The notes under the pieces were generated by a model that saw nothing but the letters and a program-made list of their open reading frames with translations, did no database searches and was not told the DNA's origin. A stretch of 64,000 nt of DNA from Margaritifera margaritifera (lineage: Eukaryota; Mollusca; Bivalvia; Unionida; Margaritiferidae). The position numbers were made by a program, and so were the translations under genes. Below, piece by piece: positions 12,390-21,878 of the stretch. Each line of letters begins with the position of its first letter. The stretch's first letter is position 1. The stretch lies in assembly GCA_029931535.1 (NCBI GenBank), contig JAQPZY010001048.1, forward strand, positions 332,001 to 396,000, in the 5' to 3' direction.

Positions 12390-12410
12390 TGACGTCATTT
12401 TGGGTATAAA
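12390..12410 (+). promoter_or_regulatory. CRE-like palindrome plus TATA box
   Basis: TGACGTCA (12,390-12,397) is the palindromic cAMP-response/ATF site, and TATAAA follows at 12,405-12,410, 45 bases before the ATG at 12,455. The arrangement looks like an inducible viral early promoter; function is inferred. Confidence 0.6.
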
Positions 12411-12454
12411 GGCATCACAGCGTTCGTAGGGTTTTTACTTTTTGGACAGTCTAA

Positions 12455-13069
12455 ATGGAGACTACCAAGACCAGTATGTATTGGGGTGAGCCTGCAACGA
12501 CTAATGCTGCTGTGTTAAACTTCCAGCCGGAAGAGTTTAATTTAGATTTTCTGTCTGAAGAATTTGAGTCTGAAACGACGACGACTCTTGCTGCTATATC
12601 AGCCTCTTTGCTGCCTGTCATGGACGATTTCAAAAAGAGGCAACAAGAACAACTGGAAATATTTTTACAGCGACAGAGAGAAGCGGAAGAAGTGTTTCTT
12701 CAACAAGAAGAGGAGAGGAGAACAAAACAAGAAGAAGAAGACCTAAGAAAGACAGAAGAGGAGAAGAGTGAAGCACCGCAAGAAGAGAGTCAGGAAGATA
12801 AAACGGTGAGTCTACTAGAAGACATTATATCTGAGTTAAAACGTTTGACAAGCCTGTATGAGTATTCTTTAACTCAGCCTAAGCAAAAAAGACCATCACG
12901 GGCCAAACATTCCAAACCCATCACTACTAGTGAGATTCTACCACCACCACCACTACCATCACCATTCACTACTACAACTACTACCACCAAAGCAGCAGCA
13001 GCAGGAGGAATTGGACTGGGTCGTGGAAAAGGATTACGACAATTGAAGTTGATCATGTCAACTCCATAA
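12455..13069 (+). CDS. Acidic coiled-coil protein, 204 aa, with histone-type 3-prime end
   Basis: An uninterrupted frame of 204 residues. The N-terminal third is acidic; residues about 55-115 are a Glu/Gln/Arg-rich segment likely to form a coiled coil (QQEEERRTKQEEEDLRKTEE). A second short helix follows, then a basic patch (KQKRPSRAKHSKP), a proline/threonine-rich linker and a Gly/Lys/Arg tail (GLGRGKGLRQLKL). I recognise no family. It has its own TATA box and an upstream CRE-like site, and a histone-type stem-loop 38 nt after the stop. Its intact frame in an otherwise decayed element suggests either recent insertion or a short target for mutation. A role in regulation or DNA binding is possible but not shown. 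Confidence 0.75.
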   Translation: METTKTSMYWGEPATTNAAVLNFQPEEFNLDFLSEEFESETTTTLAAISASLLPVMDDFKKRQQEQLEIFLQRQREAEEVFLQQEEERRTKQEEEDLRKTEEEKSEAPQEESQEDKTVSLLEDIISELKRLTSLYEYSLTQPKQKRPSRAKHSKPITTSEILPPPPLPSPFTTTTTTTKAAAAGGIGLGRGKGLRQLKLIMSTP

Positions 13070-13106
13070 GTTTGTTTTAACAAAACAAACAAACAAACAC
13101 CCCAGC

Positions 13107-13122
13107 GGTCCTTTTCAGGGCC
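13107..13122 (+). promoter_or_regulatory. Histone-type 3-prime stem-loop after the coiled-coil gene
   Basis: GGTCCT-TTTC-AGGGCC: a 6-bp stem with one G-U pair and a TTTC loop, 38 nt after the stop at 13,067. The 3-prime flank is AGCCA rather than ACCCA, and a weaker purine run (TAGAAAAGAA) follows. It is the most diverged copy of the five. Confidence 0.6.
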
Positions 13123-13402
13123 AGCCAGATCTCTAGAAAAGAACTCAAATTGCCAAAAAATCAAGTAAAACTTAAAAATCCCCATTCCTTGGTTTTGTGT
13201 GTAAGAGCGAGTGCGTGCGTGCGTCCATCCATACTCTAAAACAAAATAACACAAAAACACTTACTTTTTTCCATTCTGGTGTATTCTCATTTTTTGTTTA
13301 CAAAATAATTCACCATGAACGTATAACACCACACTCTAAAAAAGTTCATTGTTCACTGTCTGTCTCTCTTGTTCTTGGTCTTCTTGAATGTCTTCACAGG
13401 AA

Positions 13403-13786
13403 TCAAGGGTCTTCTTCTTCATTCTCATTGTCTTCCAGCCATCTAACTTTCTACTTACTTTTCTTGACGATATGTTCTTCTTCTTCTTCTAGGTTTGAAG
13501 ATCCTTCGGCTTCCTCCCTCTCTGGTAGATTTTCTTTTTCTTGTTGTTTCTGAGGGCACTCCGAAGACCAATGTCATTTTCCTTTACAATAACAAGTATC
13601 TTTCCCTTTATCTCTGTTTTGGTTTTGACGTTGTGGACATTCTGGAGCCCAATGTCCTTTCTCTTGGCAGATATAACAAGTATCTTGACTTTTATCTCTC
13701 TTTGCTGTTCCTCGACTTAGATAATCCCAATAATAGGAAGACCAATGTCCTTTCTTGGGGTATCGACCTCTTCTTGACTCTTCCAT
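13403..13786 (-). pseudogene. CCHC zinc-knuckle protein
   Basis: On the minus strand from ATG at 13,786. The frame shows CYICQEKGHWAPECP, a canonical CX2CX4HX4C zinc knuckle, then a second knuckle beginning CYCKGK and ending HWSSECP, whose central glycine position is a TGA (13,574-13,576). A degenerate earlier knuckle (KKGHWSSYYWDY) precedes them. The rest is acidic. A TAG at 13,451 sits within AAAAGTAAGTAG, which also fits a 5-prime splice site, so the last part may be intronic. Zinc knuckles bind single-stranded nucleic acid. A TATA-like run lies upstream at 13,840-13,852, divergent from the polymerase gene. It is the only convincing minus-strand gene of the element. Confidence 0.7.
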
Positions 13787-13838
13787 CTTTACTGTTTGAA
13801 AGTTCAATCACAAAGACTGATTCTGAAGGTAAGAAGGT

Positions 13839-13853
13839 CTTTATATATATAGG
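13839..13853 (-). promoter_or_regulatory. TATA-like box for the zinc-knuckle gene
   Basis: Minus-strand CCTATATATATAAAG about 55 bases upstream of the ATG at 13,786, in the short divergent spacer shared with the polymerase gene start at 13,894. Confidence 0.45.
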
Positions 13854-16422
13854 TTCCTGTGTGTAACTCCATCAGATCTGAATCAGATTTCAAGATGAAA
13901 AGATCACGCCCAATCCATGAGAAACCAGAAGAAGAAGAAGAAACAAAGAGGCCACTGCGACGAAGACTGTCCGTGCCGCCAGAAACACCGCTGGCTGAAC
14001 TGCTAGTTCAAGTCCATGCTAGCGATTTCGAAGAAGATCTGAGTTAGCCTGAAACCCAAAAAACCCAACCCAAAGAATCCACTACCACCACCAGAACCCC
14101 TGACCAAAAAAGATCTACTACCGTGACTCCTGAAAATTACTATCGGATTCGAGAGACGCAAAAAATAACCTCTCGAAAATTTAAAACCACAGCCTACACT
14201 CACACGGTTAACTTCAAAGACTTCAAGTCCGAAGTACCTCCCGAGAAACCGGCGGGGTTCATTAGCGATTTGTGGGGATCTGTGTTACAGAACTTGAAAC
14301 GACAATGTGGAGCCAAAGAAGACGATCGATTGAGACTGGCCATTCATCACGACAATTTGAAGTCCCCTGTTTGGATCGAGTTCAGGACCCCGGCAGAATT
14401 AACACCAGACAAAGTCATGTCCAAAATAGAACACGTTCAACAATCTAACGACAAATTTACCATCACGGATTGAAAGGCTACAATTTACATGACTCACGTT
14501 GCTCCTCCTCGAGGAAGTGGACGAAGTAGGAAAGCGTTACTGGTGGACGATCTTCGCAGTACCAAACACAGTGTCGTCCAAATTGACAATACCCAAGACC
14601 AGATGTGCTTGGCCCGGGCTATTGTGGTGGGGCAAACGTATGCCAACAAGAACGAGAGCAAAGAATGGAAAAGAGCCTGGAAGAACATTCGACGATCGTA
14701 CAGACCCCAACAACGAAACGAAGCAGAACTCCTGTTATGACAAGCAGGCATCCCTAAAGAGACCGTGTGTGGTATTTCTCAAATGCAACAACTTCAAGAC
14801 GTCTTGGCTCCTCACTACACATTGAAAGTTCACCCTCAAGAAGTGCGCGGAGATATGGTGTTTCGAGGCCCAAATTTCCCCGAAGGAAAATACATTCACG
14901 TGTATTACCACCAAGAACATTTCGATGCCATCACCAGTATCACCGGGTTTTTGGGAAACTCTTACTACTACGAGAAATGCGATCAAGGGTTTAACAATCG
15001 GGAGCGACACTTTGATTGCGGTCAGAGATGTCAGGGCTGTTTAGCCGACAAACCATGCCTTCCTGAACAAAACCACGTCCATTGTGAGACGTGTCGACGA
15101 ACTTTTGTCAGTCCCTCTTGTTACCAACAGCATCACAAGACACAAGGGTACCAACACAAATGTGCTTGCGACTTATTGAAATTGTGCTCCACGTGTGGAA
15201 AACTGATTCGCACCAACGACCCCAAGAGACACGTTTGTGCTGGAAAAAAAAGATGTAACATTTGTAACCAGATGGTGAACTTTGATCATCAATGTTTTAT
15301 TCAAAAGTACGACAAGACAGAGAAGAAAGAATTAAAGAAGAACAAGAACCAAGTGGATTTCATCTTTTTTTATTTTGAATGCATGCAAGAAACAGGCATT
15401 CACATTCCCAATTTCTGCGCGGCTCATCGGGCTTGTGAGAAGTGCATTCAAGAAACTATCCACTTTCACTGTCCTTCTTGTAGTCGAATTCCTGGAGGAC
15501 GTGAAAAATCCTTCGCGGGGCCAACACTTTGTCCGAGTTTGTTGAATGGATTTTAGACCCTACCGACGACACTTGGAGCGAAGAGGACATTCAACGTTAT
15601 GGAGACTGTCATCGCTATGCGACCGTCATAGCTCACAATTTCTCGGGATACGATGGACAGTTTTTGTTAAGATATTATTCGCAACAAGGTACCGAACGCC
15701 CTGATTTCACCATGAACGGAAACAAGCTCATCTACATGAAAGTGGGTCAAGTCAAATTTAAAGATTCCATGAGTTATTTGGCCATGCCTTTGAGTCGAAT
15801 GCCAAAAACATTTGGCACGACAGAAATGGCTAAAGGCTATTTTCCTCACTTCTTCAACACGGAAGCTAATCAACATGCCGTCCTACCTCATTTGCCTGAC
15901 CTCTATTATTACGACCCCGACGGAATGCGCTCCGAACAGCGAGAAGCCTTTCACGCTTGGTACCGCCCTCACCAGTCCGATCCATTTGACTTTCAAGAGG
16001 AAATGCTGAAGTACTGTCGATCCGATGTGGACATTTTACTGCGTTGCTGTGGAAAGTTTCGACAGTTATTTCTAGATCACGGAGATGTTGATCCTTTGAA
16101 AGATGCGTGCACCCTACCCAAAGCCTGTTCCTTAGTGTACACCCAAAATTTCATACCCGAGAACGAACTAGCCATCATCGACTCCAACACGTCTCTCTTT
16201 GCCAGCCGTCAATATTCGGCCAAAGCTTTGCGTTGGCTCCATTACTTGTGCCAAAAAGAAGACAAATGGATACAACATGCCAGAAACGGAGGAGGAGAAA
16301 AGAAGATTTGATCTTATTCCGTGGATGTTTGGGATTTAGAAAACCTGCACACGGTGTACGAATTTCAGGGTTGCTTGTTTCACGGATGCCCTACCTGTTT
16401 TCCTGACCGAGACCTGAAAATT

Positions 16423-16492
16423 CCTTATTCAGACTCTACCATCGAGAGATGAAAAGTCCTTATTCAGATTCTACCATGGAACAGTTGTACGA
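16423..16492 (+). repeat. 35-bp tandem duplication inside the polymerase gene
   Basis: The block containing CCTTATTCAGA.TCTACCAT occurs at 16,423 and again at 16,458. The 35-base offset is not a multiple of three and explains the frame change at this point. Confidence 0.85.
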
Positions 16493-18031
16493 ACAGACTT
16501 ACCAACGACGACCTCACTTAGAAAGTCAAGGATACCAAGTGGTTGAAATGTGGGAGCACGAGTACGATCGACGATTGAAAACCGATCCTGAATTTAAGAG
16601 CATCACCGAAAGTTACGACGTAGCCGACATCAAACCTTTGGATCCACGCCACAGTTTATTTGGAGGACTAACCAATGCCACTCGCTTGCTGTACGACGTA
16701 GACGAATCCAAAGGAGAAGAAATCAAATACATCGACGTGTGTTCTCTGTATCCTTGGGTGTGTAAATATGCTCGTTTTCCAACCGGACACCCTGAAATCT
16801 TGACAGAACACATCGACGTGGAACACATTCGTCAATACGAAGGATTGATCAAATGTAAAGTCTTACCCCCGACAAGCTTGTACCATCCCATCTTGCCTCA
16901 CCATTGCCAAGGAAAACTGATGTTTCCTTTATGCCGTACGTGTGCCGAAACATGCAACCAAGATCACCCCTGTCACCACACAGAGGAAGAACGCTATTTG
17001 ACATGAACGTGGGTCAGTGCCGAATTGTTTCGAGCTCTGGATCGTGGATACCGTTTGTTGAAAGTGTACGAAATCTGGCACTTTCCAACCACCGCACAAT
17101 ACCAAAAGGACGACGCCACTAATCATCCAGGCATTTTCTCAGGGTACGTCAATCAGTTTTTAAAACTGAAACAAGAAGCCAGCGGCTATCCCTCGTGGTG
17201 TCAGACTCCCGAAGACCAAGTTCTATTCAAAGAAGAGTACCGTGACATCGAAGGGATCACTTTGGAAGACGTAGAAAAAAACGAAGGAAAAAGATCGTTT
17301 GCCAAAGTCATGCTCAATTGCTTGTGGGGAAAAATGGTCCAACGACCCATCTTAACCAAGACGGAATACTTGACCGATCCTTATAAGTACTTTCAACTAG
17401 TGGACAACAAAAGTGTACTAGTCAAACACGTCGAAATCGTCCGTGATGATTTCATCTTAGTCAATTTCGAAGAAGAACCCAAGTTTGTAAAACCTGACAA
17501 GTTTAGCAACGTAGTCATTGCCGCCTACGTGACCGCTCATGCTCGTTTGAAGTTGTACGACGAAGCTTTAGAAGTCTTGGGAGATCGTGTCCTGTACTTT
17601 GACACCGACAGTTGTATGTACATCCATCGCTCCGCTTGCCCACACCCTACCATCCAAGGAGATCGTTTAGGAGCCTGGACGGACGAGCACCCTCAAGACA
17701 CCATCCTGAGTTTTGCCAGCGGTGGCCCTAAAAATTACGGCTACCGATACCGAGACCAAGAAGGCCAACTTCACACCGAATGCAAAGTTAAAGGATTGAC
17801 CCTAAACTATCGAACAGTCAGGTGGTCAATTTTGAGGTTTTGAAAAATGCTTTGCTGTCTGGACAAGTGGAAGACTTTCGAGTGCAAACGTTAGAACCTC
17901 ACAAGATCGTACGGTTACCTAATCACCAAATTGTCACTCGCCCTTTACAAAAAGTGTACCGAATCGTGTACCAGAAACGAGTGAGACTTCCAGACCACAC
18001 CACTTTGCCTTACGGACACGTCGATCTGCAG

Positions 18032-18040
18032 TATAAAAAA
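18032..18040 (+). promoter_or_regulatory. TATA box for first BIR gene
   Basis: GTATAAAAAAGGAACC at the very end of the polymerase gene, 47 bases before the ATG at 18,079. The same 16-base string precedes the second BIR gene. Confidence 0.6.
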
Positions 18041-18078
18041 GGAACCACTTGAACAGAAAGACAATACCAAGATTGACG

Positions 18079-18471
18079 ATGACTTCAACAACACCGTGAG
18101 ATGAACCCACTACAGACCTCAAGTTGAAAGAATACAAATTTCCCGTGTTCTTGCCTGACTATTGTGATTGTGCCAGTCGCTTGAACACGTTTAAAAAATG
18201 GCATACATGGAATGGATTACCTACTTCCAACTCTTTAGCCAGAGCAGGATTTGTCTACTTTGGACAGGGAAGCAAAGTGAAATGTTTCAGTTGTGGTGTA
18301 ACCATTCGCATGGACCCTAAAAATTCAGCTATCCTGGAACATGTCAGATGGGGTCAAAACTGTTCTTACCTTTCTTTGGCGTTTCCACCAATTACATTAC
18401 AGTACTTTGCGGATGGTACAGTCGACAGGTATAAAAAAGGAACCCCTTCCAAGTCTAACCATTCATTCTGA
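18079..18471 (+). pseudogene. BIR-domain (IAP-like) protein 1
   Basis: A baculovirus IAP repeat: RLNTFKKWHTW, then ARAGFVYFGQG and the zinc ligands CFSC..EHVRW...C (CX2CX16HX6C), at about residues 30-97. The usual Trp after the second cysteine is replaced (TIRMDPKN). BIR proteins bind caspases or IAP antagonists and block apoptosis, and large DNA viruses often carry them. I take the ATG at 18,079, which is in frame and 47 nt below a TATA box; a TGA at 18,097 then interrupts codon 7, after which the frame is open to 18,471. No RING finger follows. The second BIR gene is a diverged duplicate. If the TGA is real, translation would need a later start. Confidence 0.85.
18430..18438 (+). promoter_or_regulatory. 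TATA box for second BIR gene
   Basis: GTATAAAAAAGGAACC, identical to the string at 18,031, 75 bases before the ATG at 18,505 and inside the end of the first BIR gene. The match supports a tandem duplication that included the promoter. Confidence 0.6.
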
Positions 18472-18504
18472 CTTTCAACGTTGACCGAGCAAGAAGAAAA
18501 AAAG

Positions 18505-19113
18505 ATGAGTAATTTTGTCATCCTCCCACCAAAGATGAATAAGAATACTCATGACACCCACCCACCGAGGAAGAAATCTAGTGGTGTGAACTCCAAGTGC
18601 CATCACGACTTAGAGTGCGATGCAGTGCCATGCGAGGAGACGGATTCCGTACGCTTCGGCATCAGCGATTCACACGATGAGACGGATTCCGTACGCTTTG
18701 ACATCAGCGATGCTGTGCGTGTACCTCACAGTCCCTCTAACGATGCAGGACGACCTTTACTCTTTATTAATCGTACACATAATTGTCATACCTACAGGAG
18801 TAAAGAATTGACGATACCTGTGGCTTTGCCTGGTTATTCCAAGTTTGAAAAGCGACTCCAGACGTTCCAAGACAAGTGGCCTAAATATCTACTACAAGCA
18901 ACTACTGACAAAGCTTTAGCAAGATCTGGATTTATCTACTTGGGAGAAGGAGGTAAAGTTCAGTGTTTCAGTTGCGGTGTGAGACTTCACCAATGGGAGC
19001 CTACCGACTAAGCTTACATTGAACATGCCAGATGGTCTCCGCACTGTCAGTTCTTGCCTTTAGTGGCCTTAGAAGAGCACGGGTACGATGAGCCAGATGA
19101 CAAGAAGAAGTAA
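18505..19113 (+). pseudogene. BIR-domain (IAP-like) protein 2
   Basis: From ATG 18,505 the protein has a polar leader of about 95 residues holding two near-identical ETDSVRF.ISD units (18,639-18,710), then one BIR: KRLQTFQDKW, LARSGFIYLGEGGKVQCFSC, LHQWEP, EHARWSPHC. All four zinc ligands and the Trp are present. A TAA at 19,009 falls between the second cysteine and the histidine. After it the frame continues to a TAA at 19,111. As read, the zinc site would be split and the protein inactive. Role by family: apoptosis inhibition. The next gene begins 4 nt later. Confidence 0.85.
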
Positions 19114-19117
19114 CAAC

Positions 19118-20354
19118 ATGTCGGATGATACTTTACAATGGTACATTCGTGGTTTACCTATGGAGCTGCGAGAACACATTTACAGAGAATGGATTCAGAT
19201 ACAAGTGAAACGTAACGAACAGTTACATCCTTTACGACATACATGTTTTAACCATTGGTATCTGAATGTTATAAAAATACTGATTAGTGTCAAGATATTG
19301 AAATGGTCAGACATTCATGAAGGGCTAGAAGACCACTTTAAGAGTTTGGAGGGCACCACCTACAATGTGTCAGTCATCCATAGAATTCGATGGAACGAAG
19401 TGAAGGAAAAAAATGTGACCAACAGACAAGAATACGAAAAACTTTTACTAGAAGTGTCACCTCAAGACGAAACGTCTGTACGTCGACTGGCGTGTTTTAC
19501 GGTTCTTCTCACTGATTATCTTAGATATCCTTTACCCACCGATTCCATTTGGCTAAAGTGTGAGTATTTTGTCACCAAGAAGACTAGTTTAGAAGAGCGC
19601 ATTCGTGACTTGCCTTTGAAGTTGCGAGAACGTATTTACGGAGAGTTTGTCCAGATCCAAGTGAAACGCAAGCTTAAATTCATTCCTCGATTTGCACACT
19701 ACCGCGACTTCCACCGTATCAGAAGTCTGATTCTGAAGAAAAACTATCACAGCTATCGTGAAGAACACAAAAGAGAGTTACTTCTTTCCAAGTCGGAAAC
19801 TTTACCAGAACACATTCGTGGTTTGCCTTTGGAGCTGCGAGAACGGATTTACAAAGAGTTTGTCAAGTTACAAGTGAAACGCAAACTCAAAGTCAGTCCT
19901 CGATCTGTAAACTATGCTTACTTCCAAAGTATGAGAAGACTGATTCTGGGAAGATTATATCGCTGGCACCTTGGAGAAGACTATCACAAAAGATACCAAC
20001 CTTGGGAACCTGGATATAAAAACCCACCACCAAAGATACCCACCTTTGGAATCTCACAATATAAAGTCTCACCATATCAGGACTGTGGTCATCACTTGTG
20101 AAACGTATTCCGTGGAAGGAAGTCAACGATCGTGTTCAGACCTTAGAGGATTATAAAGACTTGATACAAGAACTGTTTCCATTAAATTTTGGACGCTATG
20201 TGGTGTGTGTCTTAGTGACTGTCTTTCTTGAATTTAATTTTCCAGGACATTCGTTGTGGAGTATTTTTGAGGAACAGTGTTTGTCTTGGATTATTTTGGA
20301 GGACCCGTGGTTGTTTTGGACTATTTTGATGAACCATCAAAAAAAACAAACAAC
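19118..20354 (+). pseudogene. Repeat-module protein with LPxELRExIY units
   Basis: The frame is open from ATG 19,118 to 20,101, then appears to continue after a shift near 20,098 to about 20,354. Three copies of one module are visible: IRGLPMELREHIYREW (19,148), IRDLPLKLRERIYGEF (19,598) and IRGLPLELRERIYKEF (19,814), each followed by a basic helix (QIQVKR). The second and third also share a longer basic tail. A different domain, beginning RIRWNEV (19,385) and again RIPWKEV (20,104), occurs twice. The LPxEL..xIY core resembles the start of an F-box-like helix, which would recruit a ubiquitin ligase; this is inference from a short motif. I know no named family. It follows the BIR pair closely and may be part of the same host-interaction block. 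Confidence 0.65.
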
Positions 20355-20624
20355 ATGACCATTCATGCTTTATCGGTACACGAAAGACAAATTGTACTCA
20401 AAGTGTTGAAAGTGGTGATGAATACAAGTGGGGTACCTCCGTGTGAAGAAGGCATTAGTCAAACTTTATCTACCCTTCATACCTTTCAAGAAGTGTGTAT
20501 TGCTAGTGAGTTACACCAACAACTTTACACTTGGAAAGATGTACGTGACTGGAGAAAAATGGGTTTCAGTGTTTGGCTACAAGAAGTGGATCAATTTGCC
20601 AAAGATCTGGCACGTCACCACTAA
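20355..20624 (+). CDS. Hypothetical small protein, 89 aa
   Basis: ATG at 20,355 directly follows the end of the repeat-module gene, and the frame is open to a TAA at 20,622. The product is mostly helical in appearance, ending TWKDVRDWRKMGFSVWLQEV and a short basic tail. No family recognised. Its position after the host-interaction genes, with no spacer, suggests co-transcription. It could also be the last part of the preceding protein after a further frame change. Confidence 0.5.
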   Translation: MTIHALSVHERQIVLKVLKVVMNTSGVPPCEEGISQTLSTLHTFQEVCIASELHQQLYTWKDVRDWRKMGFSVWLQEVDQFAKDLARHH

Positions 20625-20639
20625 GTTTCCAAAAGTGAA

Positions 20640-20857
20640 ATGGGAACCGAAGTAAAAAAAAAATAACCTTAGAAACAATCCTGGAAGAAGAACCTGACAC
20701 AGCAGAGAAAGACCACACCGTTGTCGTCGTCCAAATACAATCCCCTGAGGAACACACCCCCTCCTTACCGTCAGAGACATTTCATTCTTCCAAAACAAAG
20801 ACAAACAGGAGATTGCCACCACCAGTGCCTGGGCCTTCCATTCCTAGGACACCATAA
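20640..20857 (+). pseudogene. Possible small proline-rich gene, frame broken in an A run
   Basis: After an ATG at 20,640 comes a run of ten A residues. Downstream, one frame is open to TAA 20,855 and reads as a structured low-complexity protein: acidic (ILEEEPDTAEKDH), then VVVVQIQ, Ser/Thr/Pro-rich, and RRLPPPVPGPSIPRTP at the end. The ATG frame meets a stop right after the A run; a one-base change in the run would join them. The proline motif resembles an SH3 or WW ligand. Too short to be sure it is a gene. Confidence 0.35.
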
Positions 20858-21028
20858 TGTTGTACATTGACTTGTTTGTATAGAACTTTAATTCTTTTAG
20901 TGGTAGCCTTAATGTTGTACCTGACCATTTTTGCGGTCTGCATTTTCGTCCTTCATGACTTGTAAAAACAAATGTTTTTGTTGTGTTGGTTGTTTTGTTT
21001 TACAAAAAAAATAAACGTGTATGAAACG

Positions 21029-21036
21029 TATAAAAT
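21029..21036 (+). promoter_or_regulatory. TATA box upstream of packaging ATPase
   Basis: TATAAAAT at 21,029-21,036, 47 bases before ATG 21,083, after a 170-base spacer with no gene. Confidence 0.5.
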
Positions 21037-21082
21037 GTCTTGGGTCTTTTGTCTTCTTCTCAAAAATCTTCCTACCTCAATC

Positions 21083-21820
21083 ATGGCTACATCTTCTTTT
21101 TCTGCCTCTTCTACCTCCTCTGCTGTGGTCAAAGTGATTGACGAAAAGTTAGATCGTCTAAGTTGGGACGCTTTGTATCTGCGCCATCCCTTTAACATTT
21201 TGATTGCTGGACCGAGTGGTTCAGGTAAAACCGAATTTGTCAAACGTTTGATCGAACACAAATCTCATATGTTTGATCGTTCACCTCAACGTATCGTGTG
21301 GTGTTACAAAGAGTGGCAACCGTCTTACACGTTATTGAAAGAAAGTCAAGGAGAAACCATTTCGTTTGTAGAAGGTATCCCTCGCGAAGACGATGGGATC
21401 GTGTCTGACGTGAGTCAAACACATCTGGTCATCTTCGACGACATGTTAGGAGAAGACGAAGAAGAAATTAAACTTTGGTTTACACGAAATTGACACCATC
21501 AAAATGCCAGCATCATTTACATTACTCAAAATTTATTTAAACAAAGTAAAGCCCATCGTACCATCAGTCTCAATGCTCATTACGTGGTGTTATTTAAAAG
21601 CCCCAGAGACAAATCTCAAGTGCAAGTGTTAGCCAAACAGTTAGGTATGCCTTGGTTGAATTATGCGTACGACGATGCCACTCAAACACCTCATGCGTAT
21701 TTACTCATCGACTTAAAACCGACCACTCCCGAGTATTTAAGATTTCGTGCCCAATTGTTTCACCATTGGTGTCAAGAAGGAGGTCCCGTCATTTACACGT
21801 CCCCTTCAGCCACACTCTGA
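21083..21820 (+). pseudogene. Genome-packaging ATPase (FtsK/HerA, A32-like)
   Basis: This ATPase drives DNA into preformed capsids in Polinton-like and related viruses. From ATG 21,083 (codon 1) the Walker A motif GPSGSGKT starts at codon 43 and a Walker B-like THLVIFDDM lies near codon 114. The later sensor block IIYITQNLF and the segment SLNAHYVVLFKSPRD follow. A TGA at 21,491 (codon 137, between FTRN and HHQN) interrupts an otherwise continuous frame of 246 codons, normal for the family. An upstream in-frame ATG at 21,034 exists, but 21,083 fits the TATA spacing better. Confidence 0.93.
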
Positions 21821-21834
21821 AGAAAAAAAAAAAC

Positions 21835-21842
21835 TATAAAAA
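21835..21842 (+). promoter_or_regulatory. TATA box for the lysine-rich gene
   Basis: TATAAAAA 37 bases before ATG 21,879, just after the ATPase stop. Confidence 0.5.
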
Positions 21843-21878
21843 CATCCACTACGTCATTTCTGTCTCACAGTCTTCGAG

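Larger units (their letters stand above)
13894..18052 (+). pseudogene. Protein-primed DNA polymerase B (Polinton pPolB)
   Basis: This would replicate the linear element from its ends by protein priming. Visible in order: a basic N-terminus (MKRSRP at 13,894); a block with PRGSGRSRK and QDQMCLARAIVVG (about 14,505-14,630); a Cys/His-rich zinc region (15,010-15,300); exonuclease I FFYFEC at 15,368, where the usual aspartate is Tyr; exonuclease II AHNFSGYDGQFLL (15,634); exonuclease III YCRSDVDILL (16,012); polymerase motif A DVCSLYP (16,735); motif B KVMLNCLWGK (17,303); and motif C FDTDS (17,598). Breaks: stops at 14,045, 14,471, 14,738, 16,309 and 17,004; single-base shifts near 15,521 and 17,815; and a 35-bp tandem duplication at 16,423-16,492 that shifts the frame. 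The coding span of about 1,380 codons fits the family. It cannot produce a full protein as read. Confidence 0.95.

Noticed and set aside
20953..21261. 102-codon minus-strand frame over the ATPase start
   Set aside because: Antisense to the ATPase gene, with no independent support.
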